A stretch of 64,000 nt of DNA from Pseudomonas syringae CC1557 (GTDB lineage: Bacteria > Pseudomonadota > Gammaproteobacteria > Pseudomonadales > Pseudomonadaceae). The notes below the pieces were generated by a model, which worked only from the letters and a program-made list of their open reading frames with translations, ran no database searches and had not been told where the DNA came from. The translations under genes and the position numbers were made by a program. The stretch is taken from the NCBI RefSeq assembly GCF_000452705.1, contig NZ_CP007014.1, forward strand, positions 310,001-374,000, written 5' to 3'. Positions 11,156 to 20,465 of this stretch are shown piece after piece (within the stretch, counting starts at the first letter, position 1; every line of letters begins with the position of its first letter).

Positions 11156-11201
11156 CTATTAGGGCTCTACGCAACCTGATCCATCCCCTGGCGAAAACTC
11201 C

Positions 11202-12244
11202 ATGTCTCAGCCCCGCCCTTATAAAGTTGCTCTGAACGGCTACGGCCGTATCGGTCGTTGTGTCGTTCGCGCGCTGTGCGAGCGGGGGCGAAGGCCGGGT
11301 TTGAAGTGGTTGCCATCAACGATCTGGCCGATATGGCCAGCCTCGAATACCTCACGCGCTTTGATTCGACACATGGCCGGTTCCCCGGCGAAGTGCGGGT
11401 CGAAGGGCAATACCTGCATATCAATGATCACCGGATCAAGGTCCTGCGCAGCCCGACGCCGGAAGGCATTGACTGGGCCGGGCTGGAAGTCGATCTGGTG
11501 CTTGAGTGCTCGGGTGTCTACAACACCCGCGAAGACGGGCAGCGTTTTCTGGATGCCGGTGCGCCCCGTGTCTTGTTTTCCCAGCCTATGGCCAGCGAGC
11601 GGGATGTCGACGCCACTGTAGTGTTCGGCATCAATCAGCAAAGGCTGACCGGACGTGAATTGCTGGTGTCGGCCGCGTCCTGTACCACCAACTGCAGCGT
11701 TCCGCTCCTGCGTTTGCTGGATCAGGCCATTGGTCTGGAATACATCACCATCACCACCATTCACTCGGCGATGAATGATCAGCCGGTGATCGACGCCTAT
11801 CACCACGAGGATTTGCGTCGTACCCGCTCGGCTTTCCAGTCGATCATTCCGGTGTCCACCGGTCTGGCGCGAGGAATCGAGCGGCTGCTTCCGGAACTTG
11901 CCGGTCGAATTCAGGCCAAAGCTGTTCGTGTACCAACTGTCAATGTGTCTTGTCTGGACATTACGCTACAGATGTCGCGAGACACCGATGCAGTGGAGAT
12001 CAACCGCATCCTGCGTGAGGCCGCCACCCGTGGCCCGCTCAAGGGGCTGCTGGCCTACACTGAATTGCCGCATGCCAGTTGCGATTTCAACCATGACCCG
12101 CATTCGGCCATTGTCGATGCGAGTCAGACCCGCGTTTCCGGACCCCGGCTGGTCAATTTGCTGGCCTGGTTCGATAACGAGTGGGGTTTTGCAAACCGAA
12201 TGCTCGACGTCGCTGATCACTTTCTGCGCGTCGCTGACCAATAA
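11202..12244 (+). pseudogene. epd: Erythrose-4-phosphate dehydrogenase with an apparent -1 frameshift
   Basis: Epd oxidises erythrose 4-phosphate to 4-phosphoerythronate with NAD+, the first step toward pyridoxal phosphate. The reading frame from 11202 gives the Rossmann start MSQPRPYKVALNGYGRIGR up to ALCERG; the rest of a normal Epd (AKAGFEVVAINDLADMA onward, catalytic Cys in SAASCTTNC, C-terminal [14 protein letters not shown]) is in the -1 frame. The switch lies at a run of five G (11284-11288); adding one G restores ERGAKAGF. A complete enzyme would have about 347 residues. Apart from this base the gene looks intact, so sequencing error, recent mutation or slippage are all possible. Confidence 0.85.
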
Positions 12245-12266
12245 CAGTAAAAAAACAGGAATGCTC

Positions 12267-13430
12267 ATGACCGTGTTGAAGATGACCGACCTCGATCTGC
12301 AAGGCAAACGTGTACTGATCCGCGAAGACCTCAACGTCCCGGTCAAGGACGGTGTTGTCAGCAGTGACGCGCGTATCCTTGCTTCGCTGCCGACCATCAG
12401 ACTGGCGCTGGAAAAAGGCGCGGCCGTCATGATCTGCTCGCACTTGGGTCGCCCGACCGAAGGTGAGTTTTCTGCCGAGAACAGCTTGAAGCCGGTTGCC
12501 GAGTACCTGAGCAAAGCGCTGGGCCGCGAGGTTCCGCTGGTCGCTGACTATCTGGACGGTGTCGACGTGAAGGCAGGCGATGTCGTCCTGTTCGAGAACG
12601 TTCGCTTCAACAAAGGCGAGAAAAAGAACGCCGACGAACTGGCGCAGAAGTATGCGGCACTGTGCGACGTATTCGTAATGGACGCTTTTGGAACCGCTCA
12701 CCGCGCAGAGGGCTCGACCCACGGCGTGGCGAAGTTCGCCAAAGTCGCAGCTGCGGGCCCGTTGCTGGCTGCCGAGCTGGAGGCGCTGGGCAAGGCCCTG
12801 GGTGCTCCGGCCCAGCCAATGACCGCTATCGTTGCCGGTTCCAAGGTGTCCACCAAGCTGGACGTACTCAACAGCCTGAGCGGCATCTGCAATCAGTTGA
12901 TCGTCGGCGGCGGCATCGCCAATACCTTTCTGGCCGCAGCCGGTCACAAGGTCGGCAAGTCCCTGTATGAACCTGATCTGCTCGACACCGCTCGCGCCAT
13001 TGCTGCGAAAGTCAGCGTGCCGTTGCCGACCGACGTGGTAGTTGCCAAGGCGTTTTCCGAGAGCGCCACCGCCACTGTCAAATTGATCGCCGATGTAGCC
13101 GATGACGACATGATTCTGGACATCGGTCCGCAAACTGCTGCGCATTTCGCCGAATTGTTGAAATCTTCCGGGACTATCCTGTGGAACGGTCCGGTCGGCG
13201 TGTTTGAATTCGATCAGTTTGGCGAGGGCACCAAAACGCTGGCCAAGGCCATCGCCGAAAGCAGTGCATTCTCCATCGCTGGCGGCGGCGATACGCTGGC
13301 AGCGATCGACAAGTACGGCGTAGCAAAACAGATTTCCTACATCTCCACCGGCGGCGGTGCGTTCCTCGAATTCGTGGAAGGCAAGGTTCTGCCTGCGGTT
13401 GAAGTGCTCGAACAACGTGCCAAGGCCTGA
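12267..13430 (+). CDS. pgk: Phosphoglycerate kinase
   Basis: Glycolytic/gluconeogenic kinase transferring phosphate between 1,3-bisphosphoglycerate and ADP. It has 387 residues, the standard length. Motifs: [14 protein letters not shown] (substrate loop), [10 protein letters not shown], the hinge and nucleotide-binding [11 protein letters not shown], and [13 protein letters not shown] near the C-terminus. The start at 12267 ([12 protein letters not shown]) has AGGA 6 nt upstream; an ATG at 12261 abuts that same AGGA and is unlikely. It lies 22 bp downstream of epd in the same direction, so co-transcription is likely. Confidence 0.96.
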   Translation: MTVLKMTDLDLQGKRVLIREDLNVPVKDGVVSSDARILASLPTIRLALEKGAAVMICSHLGRPTEGEFSAENSLKPVAEYLSKALGREVPLVADYLDGVDVKAGDVVLFENVRFNKGEKKNADELAQKYAALCDVFVMDAFGTAHRAEGSTHGVAKFAKVAAAGPLLAAELEALGKALGAPAQPMTAIVAGSKVSTKLDVLNSLSGICNQLIVGGGIANTFLAAAGHKVGKSLYEPDLLDTARAIAAKVSVPLPTDVVVAKAFSESATATVKLIADVADDDMILDIGPQTAAHFAELLKSSGTILWNGPVGVFEFDQFGEGTKTLAKAIAESSAFSIAGGGDTLAAIDKYGVAKQISYISTGGGAFLEFVEGKVLPAVEVLEQRAKA

Positions 13431-13457
13431 ATAAAGGCGTTGGACAAGGAGTAGGCA

Positions 13458-13691
13458 ATGGTCAGGGCGTTACCGTGGGTGCTCATCGCAGGTTTACTGG
13501 CCGGTTGCGCGAGCAAGCCCGAGGCTGAAGAAGTGGAGGGCGACGCGCCGAACCAGCCGCTCCAGTTGAGCTGCTATCAGGCGGGCTGGCAGGCCGAGAC
13601 GGTGCCGGTGATCTACAAGCGTGGTGGTCAGGAAGTGTGGGATCGGTACGAGTTCATGCCGAGCAAGGTAGGTGGTGTGGGTTGCCTGTAG
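13458..13691 (+). CDS. Small putative lipoprotein
   Basis: Protein of 77 residues with a signal sequence and lipobox LLAGC (Cys about residue 17), then a short acidic linker and a compact domain with two further cysteines (LSCYQAGWQ and the penultimate GVGCL). I do not recognise a family. It lies 27 bp after pgk, with a GGAG-type ribosome site, first of three consecutive small lipoprotein genes before fba. Confidence 0.7.
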   Translation: MVRALPWVLIAGLLAGCASKPEAEEVEGDAPNQPLQLSCYQAGWQAETVPVIYKRGGQEVWDRYEFMPSKVGGVGCL

Positions 13692-13777
13692 TTCAGGTTT
13701 GAAACCAGTCTGGCAACATTGACGGGCTTCAGCGGTCTTTATTGAGTGGATATTTTTTCCGAGGAAGGAGTTTCGTC

Positions 13778-13975
13778 ATGAAGATCGCTGCCCTGGCTCT
13801 GCTGAGCTGTATTGCACTGGCTGGCTGTACCGGTTCTGGCTCGCACGCCAGAACGTGTCAAGTATTCAGCCCGGCCCCGGTGAATGTGCCAACGACCGAA
13901 AATACTCAACGGGTCGAGGCGCACGTCACGGGTGAACCGGCCGACGACAGTAAACAGGAACAGAACTGCCCCTGA
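13778..13975 (+). CDS. Small putative lipoprotein
   Basis: Protein of 65 residues starting MKIAALALLSCIALAGC, with lipobox ALAGC, followed by a short Ser/Thr/Pro-rich tail with no recognised fold and a C-terminal Cys-Pro. The start at 13778 is chosen because the signal peptide begins there and GGAAGGAG lies upstream; the open frame extends back to 13742. Function unknown; it lies between two other small lipoprotein genes. Confidence 0.6.
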   Translation: MKIAALALLSCIALAGCTGSGSHARTCQVFSPAPVNVPTTENTQRVEAHVTGEPADDSKQEQNCP

Positions 13976-14008
13976 TACACCGGTTTGGCAGGGCAGGCAG
14001 GAGAAATG

Positions 14009-14335
14009 ATGAAAGGCTTGTTGGCCCTTGTGGCTTTGGCGGCGCTTGGCGGTTGTTCGAGCATGAGCAGTCCGCAGCAGAACGACCCTTGGAATCGCTG
14101 GGTCTGCGACAGCAACGCCGAGGTTCACTGGCGTTACATTGACTCGGCCCAAAAGGAAGTTGATGTGCGTCTGAATCAGAGCGATCAGGTGTTCAGGCTC
14201 AAGGCTGAACCCGGCGCTGCCAGTGGCACGCTGTACAGTAACAATGTGTTGGCGTTCGTCAACAAGGGTAGCGAAGGCCTGATCTACTGGGATGCTACCA
14301 ACGATCTGATTGGTCGAGGCTGCAAGGCCCGATAA
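14009..14335 (+). CDS. MliC-family lipoprotein (putative lysozyme inhibitor)
   Basis: Lipoprotein of 108 residues with signal MKGLLALVALAALGGC (lipobox ALGGC), then a small beta-rich domain beginning NRWVCDSNAEVHWRYID and ending DATNDLIGRGCKAR, with two cysteines able to form the conserved disulfide. This fits MliC/PliC-type membrane-bound inhibitors of C-type lysozyme, which protect the cell wall in a host. AGGAG lies 5 nt before the ATG at 14009; an adjacent ATG at 14006 would be too close. Family assignment is from pattern, not alignment. Confidence 0.7.
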   Translation: MKGLLALVALAALGGCSSMSSPQQNDPWNRWVCDSNAEVHWRYIDSAQKEVDVRLNQSDQVFRLKAEPGAASGTLYSNNVLAFVNKGSEGLIYWDATNDLIGRGCKAR

Positions 14336-14449
14336 ACCGGACCCATGGCACACACGCTTGGCCCTTGCGGCCAATGCTTATAACTTGAATAGCGGCCGCC
14401 ACTACGGCAGGCTGCACGATCAACGACCCTACCGGGAGAGAGACAGACA

Positions 14450-15514
14450 ATGGCACTTATCAGCATGCGCCAGATGTTGGACCACGCAGCCGAATTCGGC
14501 TATGGCGTTCCAGCTTTCAACGTAAACAACCTGGAACAGATGCGCGCCATTATGGAAGCGGCCGACAAGACCGACTCCCCGGTGATCGTTCAGGCTTCGG
14601 CTGGTGCCCGCAAATACGCCGGTGCTCCGTTCCTGCGTCACCTGATCCTCGCGGCCATCGAAGAGTTCCCGCACATCCCGGTGGTCATGCACCAGGATCA
14701 CGGCACCAGCCCTGACATCTGCCAGCGCTCGATCCAGCTGGGCTTCAGCTCGGTCATGATGGACGGCTCGCTGCGTGAAGACGGCAAGTCCCCGGCCGAT
14801 TATGACTACAACGTCGACGTCACCCGTCGTGTGGTGTCCTTCGCTCACGCCTGCGGCGTTTCTGTGGAAGGCGAGCTGGGCGTGCTGGGTTCGCTGGAAA
14901 CCGGTATGGCCGGTGAAGAAGACGGCGTTGGCGCGGAAGGCGTTTTGGATCACAGCCAGATGCTGACCGACCCTGAAGAAGCCGCTGACTTCGTCAAGCG
15001 CACTCAGGTCGATGCCCTGGCCATCGCCATCGGCACCAGCCACGGCGCTTACAAGTTCACCAAGCCGCCTACCGGCGACATTCTGGCGATCGAGCGAATC
15101 AAAGAGATTCACAAGCGTATCCCGAACACTCACCTAGTGATGCACGGCTCTTCGTCGGTTCCTCAGGAATGGTTGAAGATCATTAACGAGTTCGGCGGCG
15201 ACATCAAAGAAACCTACGGCGTGCCGGTCGAAGAAATCGTTGAAGGCATCAAGCACGGCGTGCGCAAGGTCAACATCGACACCGACCTGCGCCTGGCGTC
15301 TACCGGTGCCATCCGCGAGTTCATGGCCAAACACCCGAGCGAGTTTGACCCGCGCAAATACCTGGCCAAGACCGTCGTGGCCATGCGTGATGTGTGTATC
15401 GCCCGTTACGAAGCCTTCGGCACCGCTGGCAACGCCTCGAAGATCAAACCGATCTCCCTGGACGCCATGTTCGAACGCTACGCGCGTGGCGAGCTGGATG
15501 CCAAGGTCAACTGA
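14450..15514 (+). CDS. fba: Class II fructose-bisphosphate aldolase
   Basis: Zinc-dependent aldolase of glycolysis/gluconeogenesis and the Calvin-like branch (354 residues). The N-terminus [25 protein letters not shown], zinc-site [24 protein letters not shown] and MHGSSSVP are diagnostic of class II (Fba/CbbA subtype). The ATG has GGGAGAG upstream. It is the last gene of the tkt-epd-pgk series and is followed by a strong terminator. Confidence 0.97.
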   Translation: MALISMRQMLDHAAEFGYGVPAFNVNNLEQMRAIMEAADKTDSPVIVQASAGARKYAGAPFLRHLILAAIEEFPHIPVVMHQDHGTSPDICQRSIQLGFSSVMMDGSLREDGKSPADYDYNVDVTRRVVSFAHACGVSVEGELGVLGSLETGMAGEEDGVGAEGVLDHSQMLTDPEEAADFVKRTQVDALAIAIGTSHGAYKFTKPPTGDILAIERIKEIHKRIPNTHLVMHGSSSVPQEWLKIINEFGGDIKETYGVPVEEIVEGIKHGVRKVNIDTDLRLASTGAIREFMAKHPSEFDPRKYLAKTVVAMRDVCIARYEAFGTAGNASKIKPISLDAMFERYARGELDAKVN

Positions 15515-15531
15515 GTTGACTGAGCACTGAG

Positions 15532-15558
15532 AAAACCCGCAGAAATGCGGGTTTTTTT
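15532..15558 (+). terminator. Rho-independent terminator after fba
   Basis: Stem AAAACCCGCA (15532-15541) pairs with TGCGGGTTTT (15546-15555), closed by a GAAA tetraloop and followed by further T residues. Confidence 0.93.
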
Positions 15559-15593
15559 ATGTCGGTTTAAAAGTAGCTGTGCTGCGAATGGAT

Positions 15594-15645
15594 GTGACGC
15601 GGAGCGTCACGAACTGCATTCCTACGCGGAGCGTAGGGACGATCA
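15594..15645 (+). repeat. Dispersed two-hairpin intergenic repeat, copy 2 (best conserved)
   Basis: Two perfect small hairpins: GTGACGC-GGA-GCGTCAC (15594-15610) and CCTACGC-GGA-GCGTAGG (15621-15637), joined by GAACTGCATT and followed by GACGATCA. Both have 7-bp arms and the same GGA loop. It lies between the fba terminator and the convergent DUF3010 gene. Confidence 0.8.
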
Positions 15646-15679
15646 TCGTAGCCGTGCGCTGGGTCCGGTTTTAATGCGC

Positions 15680-16099
15680 TCAAACGCTCTTCATCAACCC
15701 GGCACACGCTGCCTTGTAGGCTTCGTGTTGGTACTTGTTCAGCGTGCCTGGCAGGGCGAAGTTGTGTTTCTTGTTCTGCGCATTGACGGTCTGCGGCGAG
15801 ATCAGGAGTACTTCGCAATCTGACATCAACTGGAAGATGGTTTCGATCTTGAACGTGGTGGGGCCGCCAGCGAATTCGCCTTTTTTGCTGCGTTTCTTGA
15901 TGACCACATGGCTGATGCCGTTTTCACGCACGAAACCGGCAAGTTGCGTGGCGAAGGCTTTGACGTTGACGGCCTCGTCATCGTCCTCCAGCGCCAGTTT
16001 CTTCGTGGCGAGCGGCAGGTGCTCGATGTCGCCGTTACGTCGAGTGGCGAGAGCGAAGATGGCTTCACTGCCTTTGATTTCTACACCGCAAATAATCAT
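15680..16099 (-). CDS. DUF3010 family protein
   Basis: Cytoplasmic protein of 139 residues beginning MIICGVEIKGSEAIFAL, with a basic segment HVVIKKRSKKGEFAGG in the middle. The start resembles an RNase H-like first strand (xxCGVEIKGxxA), which suggests that fold, but I know no function for DUF3010. The gene stands alone, convergent to fba and in the same direction as the downstream-starting LprI-like gene 55 bp away. Confidence 0.75.
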   Translation of the reverse strand: MIICGVEIKGSEAIFALATRRNGDIEHLPLATKKLALEDDDEAVNVKAFATQLAGFVRENGISHVVIKKRSKKGEFAGGPTTFKIETIFQLMSDCEVLLISPQTVNAQNKKHNFALPGTLNKYQHEAYKAACAGLMKSV

Positions 16100-16154
16100 G
16101 AGAAAACCTGATGAGCTCGTTCATATAAAGAAGCAGGTTATCCCATCGTAGACG

Positions 16155-16565
16155 TTATTCCTGTGCAATCGACTCCAGGTACTCGGATCGCTCGTCACTC
16201 ATGCGCGCAATGCAGTCGTTTTCGCTGATGGTGAAGGCCTTGCTGCCTGCTGCAGAAGGGAACACTTCTACTGCGCAATCGGCGTCACGCAGCTTCTCCC
16301 ACGCTTGCTGGGCGGTTTTGAGTTTGCTAGTAAAATCGTTGAACTGCGTCTTGTTGGCAACGAACTGGGATTGAACGCGCTTGAGCAGGTTGTCGAAATT
16401 TTCCTTGAGCAATTGTTCAGCGGTCGTCCGGCTGTAAACCGAGCACTCCAGCGTCTGCTTGTCGTCATCGACACCGTCGCACGGCGTGGCGTCCGGGTTC
16501 TGTGCAGCCTGTACGCTTGTCACAGCCGTTGCCATCAGGGCCAGGGTCAGCAAAAACGTTTTCAT
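16155..16565 (-). CDS. LprI-like (DUF1311) secreted protein
   Basis: Protein of 136 residues with signal peptide MKTFLLTLALMATAVTSVQA, then a helical domain with conserved cysteines (TPCDGVDDDKQTLECS; RDADCAVE; SENDCIARM) and a C-terminal ARMSDERSEYLESI. This is the pattern of the LprI/DUF1311 family, some members of which inhibit lysozyme. The start is set by the signal peptide; the open frame continues upstream without a plausible start. Role in lysozyme resistance is inference from the family. Confidence 0.72.
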   Translation of the reverse strand: MKTFLLTLALMATAVTSVQAAQNPDATPCDGVDDDKQTLECSVYSRTTAEQLLKENFDNLLKRVQSQFVANKTQFNDFTSKLKTAQQAWEKLRDADCAVEVFPSAAGSKAFTISENDCIARMSDERSEYLESIAQE

Positions 16566-16792
16566 CGAGTCGCTCCGATCCATTGATACGGCTGATTCTG
16601 TCTCAAGCGCGAGACAATGAACAGGTTTACGACACCGCCCGGCGAAGTGCTGTCGCCCTTTGTCGCATCTTGACGCTTTCGGCAAACCCCCTGTCGTTTT
16701 TGCACCCGGCTCGCCGGACCCTCCGGCATATGCTGACCTCATTAGCGCCGACAGCCGATTCGGTGCGCCGCAATCAAAAAGGGGACAGCCTG

Positions 16793-17770
16793 ATGAGCCC
16801 AGCCGAACTGCACGCCGACAGCATCGTTATTGACGGGCTGATCATCGCCAAGTGGAACCGCGAGCTGTTTGAAGACATGCGCAAGGGCGGCCTGACAATG
16901 GCCAATTGCACCGTGTCGGTGTGGGAAGGCTTCCAGGCCACTATCAACAGCATCTGCACCAGCCAGAAGCTGATGCGCGAAAACAGCGATCTGGTTATGC
17001 CTGTGCATACCACCGCCGACATCCGCAAGGCCAAGGAGCTGGGCAAGACCGGCATCCTGTTCGGCTTCCAGAATGCGCATGCCTACGAAGACCAGATTGG
17101 CTATGTCGAGATCTTCAAGAAGCTCGGCGTTGGCATCGTTCAACTGTGCTACAACACCCAAAATCTGGTCGGCACCGGCTGCTACGAGCGCGACGGCGGG
17201 CTGTCGGGTTTCGGTCGTGAAATCGTCACCGAAATGAACCGCGTCGGCGTCATGTGCGACCTGTCCCACGTCGGCTCGAAAACTTCTGAAGAAGTCATTC
17301 TCGAATCGAAGAAACCGGTCTGCTACTCCCATTGCCTGCCGTCCGGCCTCAAAGAGCATCCACGCAACAAGTCCGACGCTGAACTGAAGTTCATTGCCGA
17401 CCACGGCGGCTTTGTCGGCGTGACCATGTTCGCGCCGTTTCTGGCCAAGGGCATCGAGTCGACCATCGACGATTACGCCGAAGCCATCGAATACGTAATG
17501 AACATCGTGGGCGAGGACGCCATCGGTATCGGCACCGATTTCACTCAGGGCCACGGTCAGGACTTTTTCGAATACCTGACCCACGATAAAGGCTATGCCC
17601 GCCGCCTGACCAGCTTCGGCAAGATCATCAACCCGCTGGGCATTCGTACCGTCGGCGAGTTTCCCAATCTGACTGAAACCCTGCTCAAGCGCGGCCATTC
17701 CGAGCGAGTAGTGCGCAAGATCATGGGCGAGAACTGGGTCAACGTGCTGACCGACGTCTGGGGCGAGTAA
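16793..17770 (+). CDS. M19 (renal dipeptidase)-like protein of the dimethylglycine cluster
   Basis: TIM-barrel amidohydrolase relative of 325 residues, the homologue of the gene preceding dgcA in P. aeruginosa. M19 family signs remain in DLSHVGSKTSEEVI, CYSHCLPSGLKEHPRN and GIGTDFTQG. However, the N-terminal HxD zinc pair of M19 enzymes is absent (IDGLIIAKW) and the usual bridging Glu appears to be Gln (FGFQNAHAYE). It may therefore bind metal differently or have another substrate. The start at 16793 has a GGGGA upstream. It begins a same-strand series that continues with the V4R-like gene, dgcA, dgcB and ETF, suggesting a role in handling a methylated amine. Confidence 0.78.
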   Translation: MSPAELHADSIVIDGLIIAKWNRELFEDMRKGGLTMANCTVSVWEGFQATINSICTSQKLMRENSDLVMPVHTTADIRKAKELGKTGILFGFQNAHAYEDQIGYVEIFKKLGVGIVQLCYNTQNLVGTGCYERDGGLSGFGREIVTEMNRVGVMCDLSHVGSKTSEEVILESKKPVCYSHCLPSGLKEHPRNKSDAELKFIADHGGFVGVTMFAPFLAKGIESTIDDYAEAIEYVMNIVGEDAIGIGTDFTQGHGQDFFEYLTHDKGYARRLTSFGKIINPLGIRTVGEFPNLTETLLKRGHSERVVRKIMGENWVNVLTDVWGE

Positions 17771-17854
17771 CCCGCCAAGCCATACCTAATCGAATTGAAC
17801 CCCCACGGCCCTGGTGGCGGTGGGTGTAACCCGAATTATCTGGAGTTTGATCCC

Positions 17855-18385
17855 ATGGCTAAAATCGCCCCGCAACTGCCCATCGAAGTCGACAGCGAAA
17901 CCGGCGTCTGGACCTCCGATGCGTTGCCGATGCTGTACGTGCCACGGCACTTTTTCGTCAACAACCACATGGGCATCGAAGAGGTACTGGGCGCCGATGC
18001 CTACGCCGACATTCTCTACAAGGCGGGTTACAAATCCGCCTGGCACTGGTGTGAAAAAGAAGCCGAGTGCCATGGTCTGGAAGGCGTTGCGGTATTCGAG
18101 CACTACATGAAGCGCCTGTCGCAACGCGGCTGGGGGCTGTTCAGCATTCAGGACATCGACATCGAGAAAGGCACCGCCAGCGTGAAGCTTGAGCACTCCT
18201 GCTTCGTGTACGTCTACGGCAAGGTCGGGCGCAAGGTCGATTACATGTTCACCGGCTGGTTCGCCGGAGCGATGGACCAGATTCTCGCTGCCAGCGGCAG
18301 CTCGATTCGTACCGTTGCCGAGCAGGTTTACGGGGGTTCTGAAGAAGGCCACGACGACGGACTGTTTATCGTCAAGCCGCTGTAA
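17855..18385 (+). CDS. DUF5943 / V4R-like protein of the dimethylglycine cluster
   Basis: Cytoplasmic protein of 176 residues. The central region FEHYMKRLSQRGWGLFSIQDID and the C-terminal half with HSCFVYVYGKVGRKVDYMFTGWFAGAMDQIL resemble the V4R small-molecule-binding fold. It starts at 17855 after CTGGAG. It lies 16 bp before dgcA, a conserved position in Pseudomonas. A chaperone or cofactor-loading role for DgcA is a guess; no catalytic residues are recognisable. Confidence 0.72.
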   Translation: MAKIAPQLPIEVDSETGVWTSDALPMLYVPRHFFVNNHMGIEEVLGADAYADILYKAGYKSAWHWCEKEAECHGLEGVAVFEHYMKRLSQRGWGLFSIQDIDIEKGTASVKLEHSCFVYVYGKVGRKVDYMFTGWFAGAMDQILAASGSSIRTVAEQVYGGSEEGHDDGLFIVKPL

Positions 18386-18400
18386 ATCGAGGATCGGGTT

Positions 18401-20461
18401 ATGGCTTTTGAAGCGATGTTCCAGCCGATCCAGATCGGCAAACTGACGATCCGCAATCGCGTGCTGAGTACCGCGCACGCCGAGGTCTACGCCACTGACG
18501 GCGGTATGACCACTGACCGTTATGTGAAGTACTACGAAGAGAAGGCCAAGGGCGGTATCGGTCTGGCCATCTGCGGCGGCTCTTCAAGCGTCGCCATTGA
18601 CAGCCCGCAAGGCTGGTGGAAGTCGGTCAACCTGGCGACTGACAGGATCATCCCGCACTTCCAGAATCTCGCCGATGCCATGCACAAGCACGGCGCCAAG
18701 ATCATGATCCAGATTACCCACATGGGCCGTCGTTCACGCTGGGATGGCGATCACTGGCCGACCCTGCTGTCGCCGTCGGGCATTCGTGAGCCGGTGCACC
18801 GCGCAACCTGCAAAACCATCGAGCCGGAAGAGATCTGGCGCGTGATCGGCAACTACGCCAGTGCAGCCGCTCGCGCCAAAGCCGGCGGGCTGGACGGCGT
18901 CGAGCTGTCGGCCGTGCATCAACACATGATCGACCAGTTCTGGAGCCCGCGGGTCAACAAACGCACCGATGAGTGGGGCGGCAGCTTCGAGAATCGCATG
19001 CGCTTCGGCCTCGAAGTCATCAAGGCGGTACGCAAGGAAGTTGGCCCTGATTTCTGCGTCGGTCTGCGTATCTGCGGCGACGAGTTTCACCCCGATGGCC
19101 TGAGCCACGAGGACATGAAGCAGATCGCCAAATATTACGACGACACCGGCATGATCGACTTCCTCGGCGTGGTGGGTTCGGGTTGCGACACCCACAACAC
19201 CCTGGCCAACGTCATCCCGAACATGAGTTATCCACCGGAGCCGTTCCTGCACCTGGCGGCCGGCATCAAGGCAGTGGTCAAGGCGCCGGTGCTGCACGCG
19301 CAGAACATCAAGGACCCGAATCAGGCGACGCGGATTCTCGAAGGCGGCTACGTCGACATGGTCGGCATGACCCGCGCGCACATCGCTGATCCGCACCTGA
19401 TCGCGAAGATCAAGATGGGGCAGATCGACCAGATCAAACAGTGCGTCGGCGCCAACTACTGCATCGACCGTCAATATCAGGGGCTGGATGTGCTGTGCAT
19501 CCAGAACGCCGCCACGTCCCGCGAATACATGGGCGTGCCGCACATTATCGAAAAATCTGCCGGGCCGAAGCGCAAGGTCGTGGTGGTCGGTGCCGGGCCT
19601 GCCGGTATGGAAGCAGCGCGGGTCTCTGCCGAGCGCGGCCACGATGTGACGCTGTTCGAAAAGAAGGACTTTATTGGCGGGCAGATCACTACCGCTTCGA
19701 AGGCGCCACAGCGCGACCAGATTGCCGGCATCACGCGCTGGTTCCAGCTGGAACTGGCGCGTCTGAAGGTCGACCTGCGGCTCGGAACTGCTGCCGATGC
19801 CGCGACCATTCTCGACTTGCGCCCGGATATCGTGGTGCTGGCCGTGGGCGGTCATCCGTTTCTGGAGCAGAACGAGCACTGGGGCGCAGCAGAAGGGCTG
19901 GTGGTCAGCAGTTGGGACGTGCTGGACGGCAAGGTTGCGCCGGGCAAGAACGTGCTGGTCTACGACACCATCTGCGAGTTCACCGGCATGTCGGTGGCTG
20001 ACTTTCTGGCCGATAAGGGCTGCCAGGTCGAAATCGTTACCGATGACATCAAACCGGGTGTCGCGATTGGCGGCACCTCGTTCCCGACCTACTACCGCAG
20101 CATGTACCCCAAGGAAGTGATCATGACCGGCGACATGATGCTGGAAAAGGTCTACCGCGAGGGCGACAAGCTGGTGGCTGTACTGGAGAACGAATACACC
20201 GGGGCCAAGGAAGAGCGAGTCGTCGATCAGGTGGTGGTGGAAAACGGTGTGCGTCCAGACGAAGCGATTTATTACGCGCTCAAGGAAGGCTCGCGCAACA
20301 AGGGCCAGATCGATATCGACGCGCTGTTCGCCATTCAGCCGCAGCCTTCATTGAGCCAGCCGGGTGATGGTTACCTGCTGTTTCGTATCGGCGACTGCGT
20401 GGCACAACGCAACACTCATGCAGCGATCTACGACGGCTTGCGGTTGTGCAAGGATTTCTGA
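18401..20461 (+). CDS. dgcA: Dimethylglycine demethylase subunit DgcA
   Basis: Flavoprotein of 686 residues that, with DgcB, demethylates dimethylglycine to sarcosine. The N-terminal half is an old-yellow-enzyme FMN barrel (MFQPIQIGKLTIRNRVLST; AAARAKAGGLDGVELSAVH). An iron-sulfur cysteine cluster follows (CVGANYCIDRQ ... LCIQNAA), then a dinucleotide-binding domain (VVVVGAGPAGMEAARVSAER). This is the three-part layout of trimethylamine dehydrogenase and 2,4-dienoyl-CoA reductase. The ATG at 18401 has GAGG upstream. Electrons likely pass to DgcB and then to the neighbouring ETF. Confidence 0.92.
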   Translation: MAFEAMFQPIQIGKLTIRNRVLSTAHAEVYATDGGMTTDRYVKYYEEKAKGGIGLAICGGSSSVAIDSPQGWWKSVNLATDRIIPHFQNLADAMHKHGAKIMIQITHMGRRSRWDGDHWPTLLSPSGIREPVHRATCKTIEPEEIWRVIGNYASAAARAKAGGLDGVELSAVHQHMIDQFWSPRVNKRTDEWGGSFENRMRFGLEVIKAVRKEVGPDFCVGLRICGDEFHPDGLSHEDMKQIAKYYDDTGMIDFLGVVGSGCDTHNTLANVIPNMSYPPEPFLHLAAGIKAVVKAPVLHAQNIKDPNQATRILEGGYVDMVGMTRAHIADPHLIAKIKMGQIDQIKQCVGANYCIDRQYQGLDVLCIQNAATSREYMGVPHIIEKSAGPKRKVVVVGAGPAGMEAARVSAERGHDVTLFEKKDFIGGQITTASKAPQRDQIAGITRWFQLELARLKVDLRLGTAADAATILDLRPDIVVLAVGGHPFLEQNEHWGAAEGLVVSSWDVLDGKVAPGKNVLVYDTICEFTGMSVADFLADKGCQVEIVTDDIKPGVAIGGTSFPTYYRSMYPKEVIMTGDMMLEKVYREGDKLVAVLENEYTGAKEERVVDQVVVENGVRPDEAIYYALKEGSRNKGQIDIDALFAIQPQPSLSQPGDGYLLFRIGDCVAQRNTHAAIYDGLRLCKDF

Positions 20462-20465
20462 CGGC

